Part shown: in pieces, positions 44,120 to 53,595 of the stretch | Numbering within the stretch: position 1 is the stretch's first letter | Layout: each line of letters opens with the position of its first letter | Source of the DNA: Kosakonia radicincitans DSM 16656 | Lineage (GTDB): Bacteria > Pseudomonadota > Gammaproteobacteria > Enterobacterales > Enterobacteriaceae | Direction: 5' to 3' | Assembly (NCBI RefSeq): GCF_000280495.2 | Contig: NZ_CP018017.1 | Span: forward strand, 124,001-188,000 | DNA: 64,000 bases | Made by a program: the position numbers and the translations under genes | Notes under the pieces: model-generated | What the model was told of the DNA's origin: nothing | Databases searched by the model: none | What the model saw: the letters and a program-made list of their open reading frames with translations, nothing else

Positions 44120-45142
44120 TTAGCTGGCTGAGTACAACCTGAAATCATCACCGTAATGCAATGATGCCCAGCACAGTCTTGCATTTTTGGCAGCGATGGC
44201 AACAACAGCGCGCCAGTATCCTCTGCGTTCGACCAGTGAGCAGACCCAACGACTGAATAAATCAGTCCTTTTCTCCGCCCCGATCAGTACCGAGCGGGCA
44301 CCCTGAACCAGAAGTGTTCTCAGATACGAATCGCCAGCTTTCGTTATCCTGCCAAGCTTCGACTTTCCGCCGCTGCTGTACTGCGATGGTGTCAGTCCCA
44401 GCCAGGCTGCCAGCTGGCGCCCATTCTTAAAATCATGTGCATTACCGATACTGGCGACCAGCGCACAGGCCGTTGTGGGGCCAACGCCCTTCAATTCCAT
44501 CAGCCGCTGACTGCGATGATCTGTTTTGGCCATGCGGGACAAAATTCGGTCATATTCAGCGATGTTATCTTCAATGCGAGCAACGTGCTCCAGCAAATCA
44601 TCAACACATTGCTGAACCTGAAGTGGTAAAGAATTCTTCTGCTCAAAAACTATGTGGCGCAGGGCATCTGTACTTTGTGGGGCGATAACGCCGAATTCAG
44701 ATATCAACCCCCGGAGACGATTATATGTTGCTGTTTTCTCTTCGATAAAACCCTGTCGGGTACGATGCAGACACTGCATTGCCTGCTGGCTCTCATCCTT
44801 AACCGGCACAAACCGCATATGTGGGCGACGAACCGCCTCGCAGATAGCCTGAGCATCAGCTGCATCATTTTTCCCTGATTTACCAGCCATGCGGTAAGGC
44901 GATACAAATTTAGCGGCCATCAGACGCGGCTCATGACCATACTGCCGAAACAGTCTTGCCCAGTAATGAGCCCCGGAGCACGCCTCCATCCCGATAACAC
45001 AGGGCGGCAAACCAGCAATCAGCCCGGGAAGAGCTGCGCGGGTTACTCTGGATTTAACCAGAACGGTTTTGCCATTCTGGTCAACGCAATGAACAGCGAA
45101 CACATTTTTAGCAAGATCGATACCGACAGTAGTAATGGTCAT
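44120..45142 (-). CDS. IS110-family transposase
   Basis: The 340-residue DEDD transposase begins MTITTVGIDLAKNVFAVHC and includes IGMEACSGAHYWAR, GKNDAADAQAICEA and the C-terminal transposase_20 part ELKGVGPTTACALVASIG and RQLAAWLGLTPSQYSSGGK. The start at 45142 gives the usual N-terminus. IS110 members lack ordinary inverted repeats, so element ends cannot be set here. It sits next to the 3' end of a Tn3-family transposase gene. Confidence 0.9.
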   Translation of the reverse strand: MTITTVGIDLAKNVFAVHCVDQNGKTVLVKSRVTRAALPGLIAGLPPCVIGMEACSGAHYWARLFRQYGHEPRLMAAKFVSPYRMAGKSGKNDAADAQAICEAVRRPHMRFVPVKDESQQAMQCLHRTRQGFIEEKTATYNRLRGLISEFGVIAPQSTDALRHIVFEQKNSLPLQVQQCVDDLLEHVARIEDNIAEYDRILSRMAKTDHRSQRLMELKGVGPTTACALVASIGNAHDFKNGRQLAAWLGLTPSQYSSGGKSKLGRITKAGDSYLRTLLVQGARSVLIGAEKRTDLFSRWVCSLVERRGYWRAVVAIAAKNARLCWASLHYGDDFRLYSAS

Positions 45143-45177
45143 AACGAATCCCTCCGGGGTTGTGTTTACCCCATGAT

Positions 45178-47682
45178 TGCACAAGAGTTAATCAGGCGCA
45201 TAATCAGGGGAAGTCCCTTCCATTCGTTAAGGCTATTTTTTGACCTTTCGACTTTAGCGGGTCTCAACCGACGAAACTTACCGGAAGCCGGTATCCGGTT
45301 GCTTTTCCAGATATAATCGCCTGTCAGATTGATATGCTCCCAGCCTAGCGGGGACAAATGCGACAGCAATTGATCGTTGATCTTCACCCCTTTACGCTTC
45401 AGGGCATCGACCGCTCTTTCCATATAGACGGTATTCCACAGCGAGATAGCTGCCGTCAGCAGCGTCAGTCCACTGGCGCGATAGCTCTGATTTTCCGGTT
45501 TACGATCCCTGATTTCACCCAGACGGTGCAGGAATACCGCGCGCGCCAGCGCGTTACGGGCTTCTCCTTTATTCAGTCCCGCCTGGACCCGCCGACGAAG
45601 TGCCGGATCGCGGAACCAGTCGATCATAAACAGCGTTCGTTCAATACGGCCAATTTCTCTCAGTGCTTTGGCAAGTCCATTTTGCTTTGAGTAGCTGGCA
45701 AGCTTTTTCAGCATCAGGGATGCCGTCACTGTTCCCTGCTTTATCGAGGTTGCCAGACGCAACACTTCACGCCAGTGAATTTCGATCTCTTTCAGGTTCA
45801 GGCTGGTCGTTGATATCAGTGACTGAAGCGCCGGGTACTGGTCTGCTTTCCCTTTGATAAACAGCTTCTTGTCATGGAGATCCCTGATTCGCGGACAGAA
45901 CGCAAATCCCAGCAGATGCATCAGGGCAAAGACATGATCGGTGAAACCCGCGGTATCGGTGTAATGCTCCCTGATTTTCAGGTCACTTTCGTGGTACAGC
46001 AAGCCATCGAGAACATGGGTTGAATCCCTGACCCGACTTATTATGCAGGTGTAAAACGGGCTGTATTGATCCGAAATATGGGTATAAAACTGTCGTCCGG
46101 GCTCCTGCCCATATTTCGGGTTAACCTGTCCTGCGTAGCGGCCAGTGCTGCCTGTTCTGAAATTCTGTCCATCTGATGATGATGTTGTCCCGTCTCCCCA
46201 GAATGCCGCCAGCGGCCTTTTCCCCTGCGCGTTTACCAGTTCTGCAAGGGCGGCTGAATAGGTTTCGTCGCGGATGTACCATGCCTGAATATCTTCAAGT
46301 GATGATTTGGTACTCCCGGGGCAGGCTTCTGCCATTTTTGTCAGGCCAAGATTGATGCCATCCGCAAGAATGGTGGTGAGAAGCAGGCGGGTATCGGGAC
46401 GGGTAATGTCATTTTTTATATGCGAAAAATGTCGGGTAAACGTCGTCCAGCCGTTTACCTCATCGAGAATTTCCGTGATTTTAGGGCGCGGTAGCATGCT
46501 GTAAACCAGCTCTGCCAGCGGTGAAACCTGCGCCGGTACGCAGTTATCCAGCGGAGAGACTTTTACGCCCCTGTCGGAAATTTCCACATCGGGCAGTTCA
46601 CCAAGGGCTGCCATGGCATTGACCTCTTCAAGTCTGGACTGAAGCAGGGTCATACGGCTGGTAATGTACTCATGGTAATCAGCAGATACGGGCAGTGGCA
46701 GCGCCGGAGTGAGTTTGTCAAAGTCCTTTTCGGGAATGAGGTAATCATCAAAATTTTTGTAGCGCCGTGAGCCTTTAACCCAGATGTCCCCGGAGCGCAA
46801 CGCTCCCTTAAGCTCGCTGAGCGCACAAAATTCATAATACTGCCGATCAATACCCGCAGGTGTAATCACCACCCTGTGCCAGCTTTCAGGGACAAACTCA
46901 AGCGGCGCAGTCGCCGGAACTTTACGTGAGTGCTTCAGGTACATATCCTTGATCACAACCAGCGCATCAGCCAGAGGTTGCGCTGCCGGGGTTGCGACTA
47001 ACTGTAAAGTGGATAACATGCGTGGGGCATATTTCCGTAATATGCTGTATTTCTCGGTAATAATATGCAGCGGGTCAAAATTATTTTTTCTGGCGAGATG
47101 GCGTGTTTCCTCCAGACTGGCGACAAATTCAGGCCATGGGAGTATATTTTCTATTGCGAGCCATGGATCGTCACCGGAATCGCGGGCATCAGACAGCGCC
47201 TGACCGACATCGATGTACTGCCTCAGTTTTGACTGGATCAGCTTTCCGGTCTGCTGAAGGCGCTCTGCCTGTGTTCTTTTGGCTTTGCTGAAAAGGCTGT
47301 TCAGCATTCGCTCATGCAACTCAATCACTTCGTCTGTCAGTGTGGCTCTGGCTTCTTCCAGCACGCACACCAGGATCGCATGACGCCGGGTTGCTGAAAA
47401 TCGGGTCAAATCACGGCTACTCATCTTCCGGCCTTCCCGCGCCAGTTTCAGCAACCGGTTCTGGTGAATGGTACGATCTATACCTTCCGGTAATGCCAGC
47501 GATTCAACGCTGCTGAGCCGATCAAGATGTTGCAGCACGTTCTTACCATTGATTTTACCCGGCGGTTGCAGAAGCCATGTCAGCCTGGAAGACTGATTAT
47601 CCGATGACTCAAGTAAACGATCCAGGGCATCCCTGTGAGCCGGAGTTAACGGGGCATTCAGAGTCTGAAATACGATTTTATC
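45178..47682 (-). pseudogene. tnpA: Tn3-family transposase, 5'-truncated
   Basis: About 830 codons of a TnpA (normally near 1000) remain. The reading frame enters directly from the IS26 end at 47682 (TPAHRDALDRLL, then RLTWLLQPPGKINGKNVL). It keeps central and C-terminal motifs such as FWGDGTTSSSDGQNFR, GRYAGQVNPKYG and SPLGWEHINLTGDY. The N-terminal DNA-binding part is missing. The 3' end runs into GGGG-containing sequence near 45205 and then the IS110 region. Confidence 0.85.
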
Positions 47683-48502
47683 GGCACTGTTGCAAAGTTA
47701 GCGATGAGGCAGCCTTTTGTCTTATTCAAAGGCCTTACATTTCAAAAACTCTGCTTACCAGGCGCAATTCGCCCAGGGGATCACCATAATAAAATGCTGA
47801 GGCCTGGCCTTTGCGTAGTGCACGCATCACCTCAATACCTTTGATGGTGGCGTAAGCCGTCTTCATGGATTTAAATCCCAGCGTGGCGTCGATTATCCGT
47901 TTCAGTTTGCCATGATCGCATTCAATCACGTTGTTCCGGTACTTAATCTGTCGGTGTTCAACGTCAGACGGGCACCGGCCTTCGCGTTTGAGCAGAGCAA
48001 GCGCGCGACCATAGGCGGGCGCTTTATCCGTGTTGATGAATCGCGGGATCTGCCACTTCTTCACGTTGTTGAGGATTTTACCCAGAAACCGGTATGCAGC
48101 TTTGCTGTTACGACGGGAGGAGAGATAAAAATCGACAGTGCGGCCCCGGCTGTCGACGGCCCGGTACAGATACGCCCAGCGGCCATTGACCTTCACGTAG
48201 GTTTCATCCATGTGCCACGGGCAAAGATCGGAAGGGTTACGCCAGTACCAGCGCAGCCGTTTTTCCATTTCAGGCGCATAACGCTGAACCCAGCGGTAAA
48301 TCGTGGAGTGATCGACATTCACTCCGCGTTCAGCCAGCATCTCCTGCAGCTCACGGTAACTGATGCCGTATTTGCAGTACCAGCGTACGGCCCACAGAAT
48401 GATGTCACGCTGAAAATGCCGGCCTTTGAATGGGTTCATGTGCAGCTCCATCAGCAAAAGGGGATGATAAGTTTATCACCACCGACTATTTGCAACAGTG
48501 CC
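47683..48502 (-). mobile_element. IS26 (IS6 family), 820 bp
   Basis: The ends GGCACTGTTGCAAA and TTTGCAACAGTGCC bound exactly 820 bp. The flanking octamers (ATTTTATC left, GAATTAAG right) differ, so there is no target duplication. This means the element marks a deletion or recombination junction. Confidence 0.95.
47735..48439 (-). CDS. IS26-type transposase (IS6 family)
   Basis: The 234 residues begin MNPFKGRHFQRDIILWAVRW and contain DDE residues in WHMDETYVKVNG, NTDKAPAYGRAL and IKYRNNVIECDHGKLKR. They show small variations at the C-terminal part (IIDATLG, GELRLV) compared with what I recall for standard IS26. The start at 48439 is the family start. Confidence 0.95.
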   Translation of the reverse strand: MNPFKGRHFQRDIILWAVRWYCKYGISYRELQEMLAERGVNVDHSTIYRWVQRYAPEMEKRLRWYWRNPSDLCPWHMDETYVKVNGRWAYLYRAVDSRGRTVDFYLSSRRNSKAAYRFLGKILNNVKKWQIPRFINTDKAPAYGRALALLKREGRCPSDVEHRQIKYRNNVIECDHGKLKRIIDATLGFKSMKTAYATIKGIEVMRALRKGQASAFYYGDPLGELRLVSRVFEM

Positions 48503-48708
48503 GAATTAAGGAAGGGTATCTTGCTGATATTCTTTTGATTGAAGGAAATCCCTTATCAGATATTCGTGTGTTGCAGGATCCAGACAAGATCGCACTGGTT
48601 ATGAAGGATGGTGTTATCTATAAAAACAACATTGCTGCAATTTCTGATAGTAAAAAATACCAGCCCAGGTTAAGTCGTAAGAGAATTGAAAAAGAACTGC
48701 ACCACTGA
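48503..48708 (+). pseudogene. Amidohydrolase C-terminal fragment
   Basis: In frame from the IS26 edge the sequence reads KEGYLADILLIEGNPLSDIR then KIALVMKDGVIYKNN, the typical end of metal-dependent amidohydrolases (G-x-x-ADLxxxxGNPLxDI...VxxDGxxYK). It ends in a TGA at 48708 and is followed by a hairpin. The catalytic part is lost. Confidence 0.85.
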
Positions 48709-48715
48709 TGATTGT

Positions 48716-48745
48716 AGGGCTATGAGCAAAAAGACTCATGGCCCT
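48716..48745 (+). terminator. Hairpin after the amidohydrolase fragment
   Basis: AGGGCTATGAG pairs with CTCATGGCCCT (one G-U pair) around an 8-base A-rich loop. The T run is weak. Confidence 0.5.
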
Positions 48746-49420
48746 GTGTACTATAATGCCTAGACACTAAGCGAAAAGTATTCAACGCCAGATTGAGCAA
48801 TCATTTCGTTCTGCTTCGAAGTCCCTCCTGTCCCCCTTCCCACAGTGTCTTCATCAAAAAAATGATAACCCAGGCTCCCTGGAGACTAAAACAATGTAGT
48901 GCTTACAACGTCCGTTGATGGCACAAAGCAGACGTTAAAGCCTACAGCATCGGGAAACTTCCGGATGCCGCGTCAGCGGCATGGAGGCGCCAGATGAGAT
49001 TACATGAGTCTGTGGAGTCAAATGGCGCCGAAAGCCCGGCGTAGCCGGTTACCGGGCTATAAATTCTGCCATCCGACCCCCTGCCCTGATTAGCCTTAAC
49101 CCGCTAACAGCAATGAAGAGTCAAAGTAATCCCTTTTTAACCCCGGTGAGCGGGCTTTACGGCGTTTACGACGTAAAGGGCGTGATTTCCGGGGCCTTGG
49201 CGGCGGCAGCTTGCTGCTGACGCTTAGGGGGATGTTCATAAAAAATTTCAGCGACACCAGGGAACTTAACACGGTAGCTGCAAAGCCATACCCGCTCAAA
49301 ACACCTCAGACGCCTCTGTACGCGGTCGGAGTGGCGTTAGCCGCAGTCGGGGCGTATCTCCGCGTTAGCGGGCCGCAGGGCCGCTTACGAGCGTGTACCA
49401 GACAACTGACCGCAGCTCCA
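48746..49420. other. Non-coding or decayed stretch
   Basis: About 675 bp without a gene I can support. It contains a small palindrome ATGCCGC-GTCA-GCGGCAT (about 48965-48982) and a GC-rich stretch with stop-poor frames that do not resemble known proteins. It joins the amidohydrolase tail to an IS66 remnant. Confidence 0.4.
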
Positions 49421-49424
49421 CCCA

Positions 49425-49552
49425 CAGCGATGAAGAAGAGTAATTTCGCGTTCACGCTCGTTCAGCTTTTCCAGCAGGGCACGGTTCAGCGCCTCCTGTT
49501 CGGCAAGGAGACGTTTCAGTTCATCGATATCGTCAGGAAGTAAGCTGTTCAT
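49425..49552 (-). pseudogene. IS66 TnpC 5' remnant
   Basis: From ATG at 49552 the frame reads MNSLLPDDIDELKRLLAEQE then ALNRALLEKLNERERE, the coiled-coil start of IS66 TnpC. After about 42 codons the homology breaks, so the catalytic part is deleted. Confidence 0.8.
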
Positions 49553-49600
49553 ACCGGGTATATTACCAGGCTCATTCAGCGTCGACCAGGATAAAGAGGC

Positions 49601-49948
49601 CTACAACATAGTCAGTGACGTAAGCAGTCTTTTAGGCTGCCGCCAGTCGATACCTTCAAGGAGCATCGCCAGCTGTGCCGGTGTGAGGAACACTTTGCCA
49701 TCCCGGGCTGACGGCCAGGCGAAGCGGCCGCGCTCCAGCCGTTTGGTCAGCAGACACAGTCCATCGCCGGTAGACCAGAGGAGCTTTACCTGACTGCCAT
49801 TACGCCCACGGAAGATAAAAACGTGACCTGACATCGGATCGTCTTTCAGCGTCGTCTGCACCTTTGCCGCCAGGCCGTTGAAGCCGTTTCTCATATCGGT
49901 GATGCCAGCGACCAGCCAGATCTTTGTCCCTGATGGTAATGGGATCAA
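49601..49948 (-). CDS. IS66 family accessory protein TnpB
   Basis: The 115 residues begin MIPLPSGTKIWLVAGITDMR and include HVFIFRGRNGSQVKLLWSTG, hallmark sequences of IS66 Orf2. It overlaps tnpA by 4 bp. It is probably functional only if a complete TnpC is supplied elsewhere. Confidence 0.93.
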   Translation of the reverse strand: MIPLPSGTKIWLVAGITDMRNGFNGLAAKVQTTLKDDPMSGHVFIFRGRNGSQVKLLWSTGDGLCLLTKRLERGRFAWPSARDGKVFLTPAQLAMLLEGIDWRQPKRLLTSLTML

Positions 49949-50349
49949 CGTTTGAGCTCCCGTATCAGCAGGTTCAGGATATTTTCGCTGATGGCACCAT
50001 TCAGACGGAGTGATCCGTGCCGGAACGTCACTTCACAGCTGATATTGAGTGATTCAGGTGCCGCAGCAGCTACAGGTTGTGACCGGGGGGAGGTTGCAGG
50101 AACAACATCTTCGGCATCAAGTGTTATCGGGAGCAGCTCAGGCACGTTGTTTTCTGTTGTTGAAGGAGGACGTAGTTTTCCTTCGCGCCAGTACTGGCGC
50201 CACTTGAACAGCAAATTATCGTTGATCCCATGCTCACGAGCGAGTTGCGCTACGGAGATCTCTGGTCGATGCGAGAGTTCAACCATTTTGATTTTGAACT
50301 CAACGGGATAATTAGGGCTTTTTTTACGCACTACGGTTAATGATTTCAT
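49945..50349 (-). CDS. IS66 family accessory protein TnpA
   Basis: The 134-residue protein has a helix-turn-helix (NYPVEFKIKMVELSHRPEIS then VAQLAREHGINDNLLFKWRQ) typical of IS66 Orf1. It lies at the 5' end of the tnpA-tnpB-tnpC remnant. Confidence 0.9.
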   Translation of the reverse strand: MKSLTVVRKKSPNYPVEFKIKMVELSHRPEISVAQLAREHGINDNLLFKWRQYWREGKLRPPSTTENNVPELLPITLDAEDVVPATSPRSQPVAAAAPESLNISCEVTFRHGSLRLNGAISENILNLLIRELKR

Positions 50350-50394
50350 GGATAGCGTCCACCATATTTGGTGTCCACTATCCTCTCAGGAATA

Positions 50395-51155
50395 TCAGGA
50401 TCTGCCAGACGGTGCTGAGACGACGCTTACGGGAGGAATAAGCGCGCTGATTTTTTTGCGGCGCAGTTCATCGTGACAGAGCCGGGTATCGTAAGCCCCG
50501 TCTGCCGCGGCTGCCCTGATTTTTCTGTGAGTCTGCCGGATAAGGCCCGGGAAGGCTTCTGAGTCCGTGACGTTATTCAGCGACAGGTCTGCACAGACAA
50601 CTTCATGTGTGTTGCTGTCAACAGCAAGATGCAACTTTCGCCAGATACGACGGCGCTCTTTGCCGTGCTTTCTGACTTTCCATTCGCCTTCACCAAAGAC
50701 CTTCAGCCCGGTGGAATCAATCACCAGGTGTGCGATTTCACCCCGGGTGGACGTTTTGAAACTGACATTAACCGACTTTGCCCGCTTACTGACACTGGTG
50801 TAATCCGGGCAGCGCAACGGAAGATTCATCAGTGTAAAAATGGAATCAATAAAACCCTGTGCAGCCCGCAGGGTCAACCTGAACACGCGTTTAATGACCA
50901 GAACGGTGGTGATGGCGAGATCAGAATAGCGCTGAGGTCTTCCCCGTGATGAAGGCGTTGCCGACTCATACCAGGCCTGAATAGCTTCATCATCCAGCCA
51001 GAAAGTTATGGAGCCACGGTTGATGAGGGCTTTATTGTAGGTGGGCCAGTTGGTGATTCTGAACTTTTGCTTTGCCACGGAATGGTCTGTGTTGTCGGGA
51101 GGATGCGTGATCTGATCCTTCAACTCAGCAAAAGTTCGATTTATTCAACAAAGCC
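50395..51155 (-). pseudogene. IS903-type transposase, N-terminal part
   Basis: Residues 1-227 of an IS5-family (IS903 group) transposase (KQKFRITNWPTYNKALINRG, VIDSTGLKVFGEGEWK, ADGAYDTRLCHDELRRKK) end at ALIPP. Then come unrelated codons (VSVVSAPSGRS) to a stop. The element's terminal repeat GATTTATTCAACAAAGCC is at 51138-51155. The C-terminal part lies in the opposite orientation immediately to the right. Confidence 0.85.
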
Positions 51156-51457
51156 TATGCAGACCGTAACCGTGCAGTGGCTAATCAGCGAATGACCGGG
51201 AGTAATGCGCGGTGGAAATGGACAACAGATTACAACCGTCGCTCGATAGCGGAAACGGCGCTGTACCGGGTAAAACAGCTGTTCGGGGGTTCACTGACGC
51301 TGCGTGACTACGATGGTCAGGTTGCGGAGGCTATGGCCCTGGTACGAGCGCTGAACAAAATGACGAAAGCAGGTATGCCTGAAAGCGTGCGTATTGCCTG
51401 AAAACACAACCCGCTACGGGGGAGACTTACCCGAAATCTGATTTATTCAACAAAGCC
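51156..51457 (+). pseudogene. IS903-type transposase, C-terminal part, inverted
   Basis: From 51156 the plus strand encodes YADRNRAVANQRM, then RSIAETALYRVKQLFGGSLT to ESVRIA and stop, which is the last part of the same kind of transposase. The terminal repeat GATTTATTCAACAAAGCC recurs at 51440-51457. Only about ten residues of the protein are missing between this part and the N-terminal part. Confidence 0.85.
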
Positions 51458-51475
51458 TATTAAAATTAGACATGC

Positions 51476-51736
51476 TTATGGCTCACATTTCCAGATAGTA
51501 TTTTGCACCCCACTACCTTTCGGTAAGTTCGGGTTCATATTAGCGCTATGGAGATAAACTGCTTTCGATTTGCCATATTGCTGGCACGCCTTAACAGCAG
51601 TGTTATGCAAACTATCCAGCCCGTACCAAGCATCGGACTGAATACTGACCTTTTCACCATCATTATACTGGACTGCTGCGCACCCCGACAGAGCACCTAT
51701 AATCACAACACCTATAAACAGTCGAATCCTTTTCAT
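51476..51736 (-). CDS. Small lipoprotein of unknown function (86 residues)
   Basis: A lipoprotein signal MKRIRLFIGVVIIGALSGC (lipobox LSGC) precedes a mature part with YNDGEKVSIQSDAWYGLDSL and two cysteines. The function is unknown. The gene is intact, between IS remnants. Confidence 0.7.
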   Translation of the reverse strand: MKRIRLFIGVVIIGALSGCAAVQYNDGEKVSIQSDAWYGLDSLHNTAVKACQQYGKSKAVYLHSANMNPNLPKGSGVQNTIWKCEP

Positions 51737-51871
51737 TGCGTTCCCCTACGATTACTGAGGCGGATTATAGGGTATGCAGCAAAACCTTTCGAGTGGAATA
51801 TGAGAGCCAAAACAGCCCAAGAACAAACAGTCATTGGGTTGAGGGATCTACCGCGCACCCTTCGAATCTCA

Positions 51872-51994
51872 TCTGAGTATCAGCGCCACAACAATGACGA
51901 CTAATAGCACCAGATCTAGCAGCAGCCCCGCCAGTCGCCAGGCAACAAGTAACGCGATAGTGAACAACACCCAGAAACACAGCCTGCGCAGCAT
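51872..51994 (-). CDS. Small hydrophobic membrane protein (40 residues)
   Basis: From ATG at 51994 the frame encodes MLRRLCFWVLFTIALLVAWR and continues as an almost wholly hydrophobic stretch to ILR and TGA. The start lies three bases after the stop of the gene above, so the two are coupled. The family is unknown. Confidence 0.5.
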
Positions 51995-51996
51995 GA

Positions 51997-52199
51997 TTAT
52001 TTACCGTTGGTGCCGAGCACCCGGCTCAGGTTTTTCAACAGGACAGTCGAGGCCGTTTCCAGCATGTCATCACCCGCATCGGTATTGGCGATCACCAGCG
52101 TCTTAGTGCAAGGAACCTTCACCTTCGAATCGCTCAGCCAACCGGATTCGGTCACCGCCTTTTTCAGTTCGTACACAGGTTTCCCGTTAGGCAACTTAT
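51997..52199 (-). pseudogene. Gene of unknown function, 5' end removed by IS1
   Basis: The last 66 or so residues (LPNGKPVYELKKAVTESGWL ... LLKNLSRVLGTNGK) run straight out of the IS1 edge at 52200. The start is lost. I do not recognise the protein. Confidence 0.6.
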
Positions 52200-52254
52200 G
52201 GTAATGGTGCCAACTTACTGATTTAGTGTATGATGGTGGTTTTGAGGTGCTCCC

Positions 52255-52530
52255 GTGGCTTCAATTCCCATCAGTTGCCCCACTTGTTCAGCTACCGAAG
52301 GCGCCGTGCGTAACGGTAAAAGTACTGCCGGACATCAGCGCTATCTCTGCTCTCACTGCCGTAAAACATGGCAGCTACAGTTCACTTACACCGCCTCTCA
52401 GCCCGGTACACACCAGAAAATTATTGATATGGCCATGAATGGCGTCGGATGTCGCGCCAGTGCACGCATTATGGGCGTTGGCCTCAACACGGTTTTACGA
52501 CACTTAAAAAACTCAGGCCGCAGTCGGTAA
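52255..52530 (+). CDS. insA: IS1 protein InsA
   Basis: The 91 residues begin [20 protein letters not shown] and hold the zinc-finger and helix-turn-helix region ([37 protein letters not shown]). It is intact and represses or supports IS1 transposition. Confidence 0.92.
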   Translation: MASIPISCPTCSATEGAVRNGKSTAGHQRYLCSHCRKTWQLQFTYTASQPGTHQKIIDMAMNGVGCRASARIMGVGLNTVLRHLKNSGRSR

Positions 52531-52939
52531 ACTCACGCATACAACCGGGCAGTGACGTCATTGTTTGCGCGGAAATGGACGAACAGTGGGGTTACGTCGG
52601 CGCTAAATCACGCCAGCGCTGGTTGTTTTACGCGTATGACAGGATACGGAGGACGGTTGTGGCGCACGTCTTCGGTGAACGCACTCTGGCCACACTGGAG
52701 TGCTGTCGGCCTTTGAGGTCGTGGTATGGATGACGGATGGCTGGCTGCTTTATGAATCACGCCTGAAGGGAGAACTGCACGTTATCAGCAAGCGATATAC
52801 GCAGCGCATTGAGCGGCATAACCTGAATCTGAGACAACATCTGGCAAGGCTGGGACGGAAGTCACTGTCGTTCTCAAAATCGGTGGAGCTGCATGACAAA
52901 GTCATCGGGCATTATCTGAACATAAAACACTATCAGTAA
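52449..52939 (+). pseudogene. insB: IS1 insB transposase, frameshifted
   Basis: The first part (ADM-type motif in [20 protein letters not shown]) and the last part ([20 protein letters not shown] to NIKHYQ) are in different frames. Near 52698 the sequence CACTGGAGTGCTGTCGGCC appears to lack four bases compared with the usual IS1 sequence. This copy cannot make full InsB. Confidence 0.85.
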
Positions 52940-52954
52940 GTTGGAGTCATTACC

Positions 52955-53295
52955 CATTTTCTTGTCTCATGACTTTACAGACATTGGGCATCTCCTCTGA
53001 AGTTATATGCGGACATACAATCTCTGCCTTGGGGTGGAAAGCAAACACATCCAACAATATTATGCAATAAATAAATTGTAATTATGTTCTTCGCCAACGC
53101 AAGAACACACCATCACTTTAATATTTTTAATATAAAAAACAATCATATACATTGAAATGCAGCAAATAAACACCCAAAAACGCAATAATAATGCTTCAAA
53201 AAAAAAGATCACCGCAATTATTTTAAAACCTAATCTCTTACCCTTTCCGGGTGAATTATCCCCCACAGACGATTTCCTCCCGGAAGGAGAACAAT
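52955..53295 (+). promoter_or_regulatory. AT-rich leader of the microcompartment operon
   Basis: A 341-bp gap without a gene, very AT-rich from 53040 to 53230. It must contain the promoter for the shell operon unless IS1 supplies one. No clear operator or sigma-54 element is visible, and no regulatory gene for the operon lies within the window. Confidence 0.4.
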
Positions 53296-53595
53296 ATGCA
53301 ACAAGAAGCTTTAGGTATGGTCGAGACTAAAGGTCTGACTGCAGCAATAGAAGCTGCTGATGCGATGGTCAAATCAGCCAATGTCGTGCTCATTGGTTAC
53401 GAAAAAATTGGTTCTGGTCTGGTAACAGTACTCGTACGCGGAGATGTGGGTGCAGTCAAAGCAGCCACAGATGCGGGTTGTGCCTCTGCTCGTCAGATCG
53501 GCGATGTCATCGCTACCCATGTCATTCCACGTCCGCATTCTGATGTTGAAAAACTTCTGCCAGCAGGCCTTAAACCATCTGAAGGAGTTAAATAA
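53296..53595 (+). CDS. Microcompartment hexameric shell protein, PduA-like
   Basis: This BMC-H protein tiles the shell facets. The 99 residues include [40 protein letters not shown] and [16 protein letters not shown], as in PduA/PduJ. The start at 53296 has GGAG upstream; a longer frame from 53251 lacks family sequence. The stop overlaps the next start (TAATG). Confidence 0.93.
   Translation: MQQEALGMVETKGLTAAIEAADAMVKSANVVLIGYEKIGSGLVTVLVRGDVGAVKAATDAGCASARQIGDVIATHVIPRPHSDVEKLLPAGLKPSEGVK

Larger units (their letters stand above)
52200..52954 (+). mobile_element. IS1 element, about 755 bp, insB frameshifted
   Basis: The ends GGTAATGGTGCC and GGAGTCATTACC bound insA and insB. The 9 bp flanking each side (GCAACTTAT, CATTTTCTT) differ, so no target duplication is seen and the element marks a rearrangement junction just upstream of the microcompartment operon. 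Confidence 0.9.

Noticed and set aside
49096..49299. Basic 67-codon frame in the decayed stretch
   Set aside because: No ribosome site, composition of a shadow frame (PPPRPRKSRPLRRKRRK), and no recognisable family.
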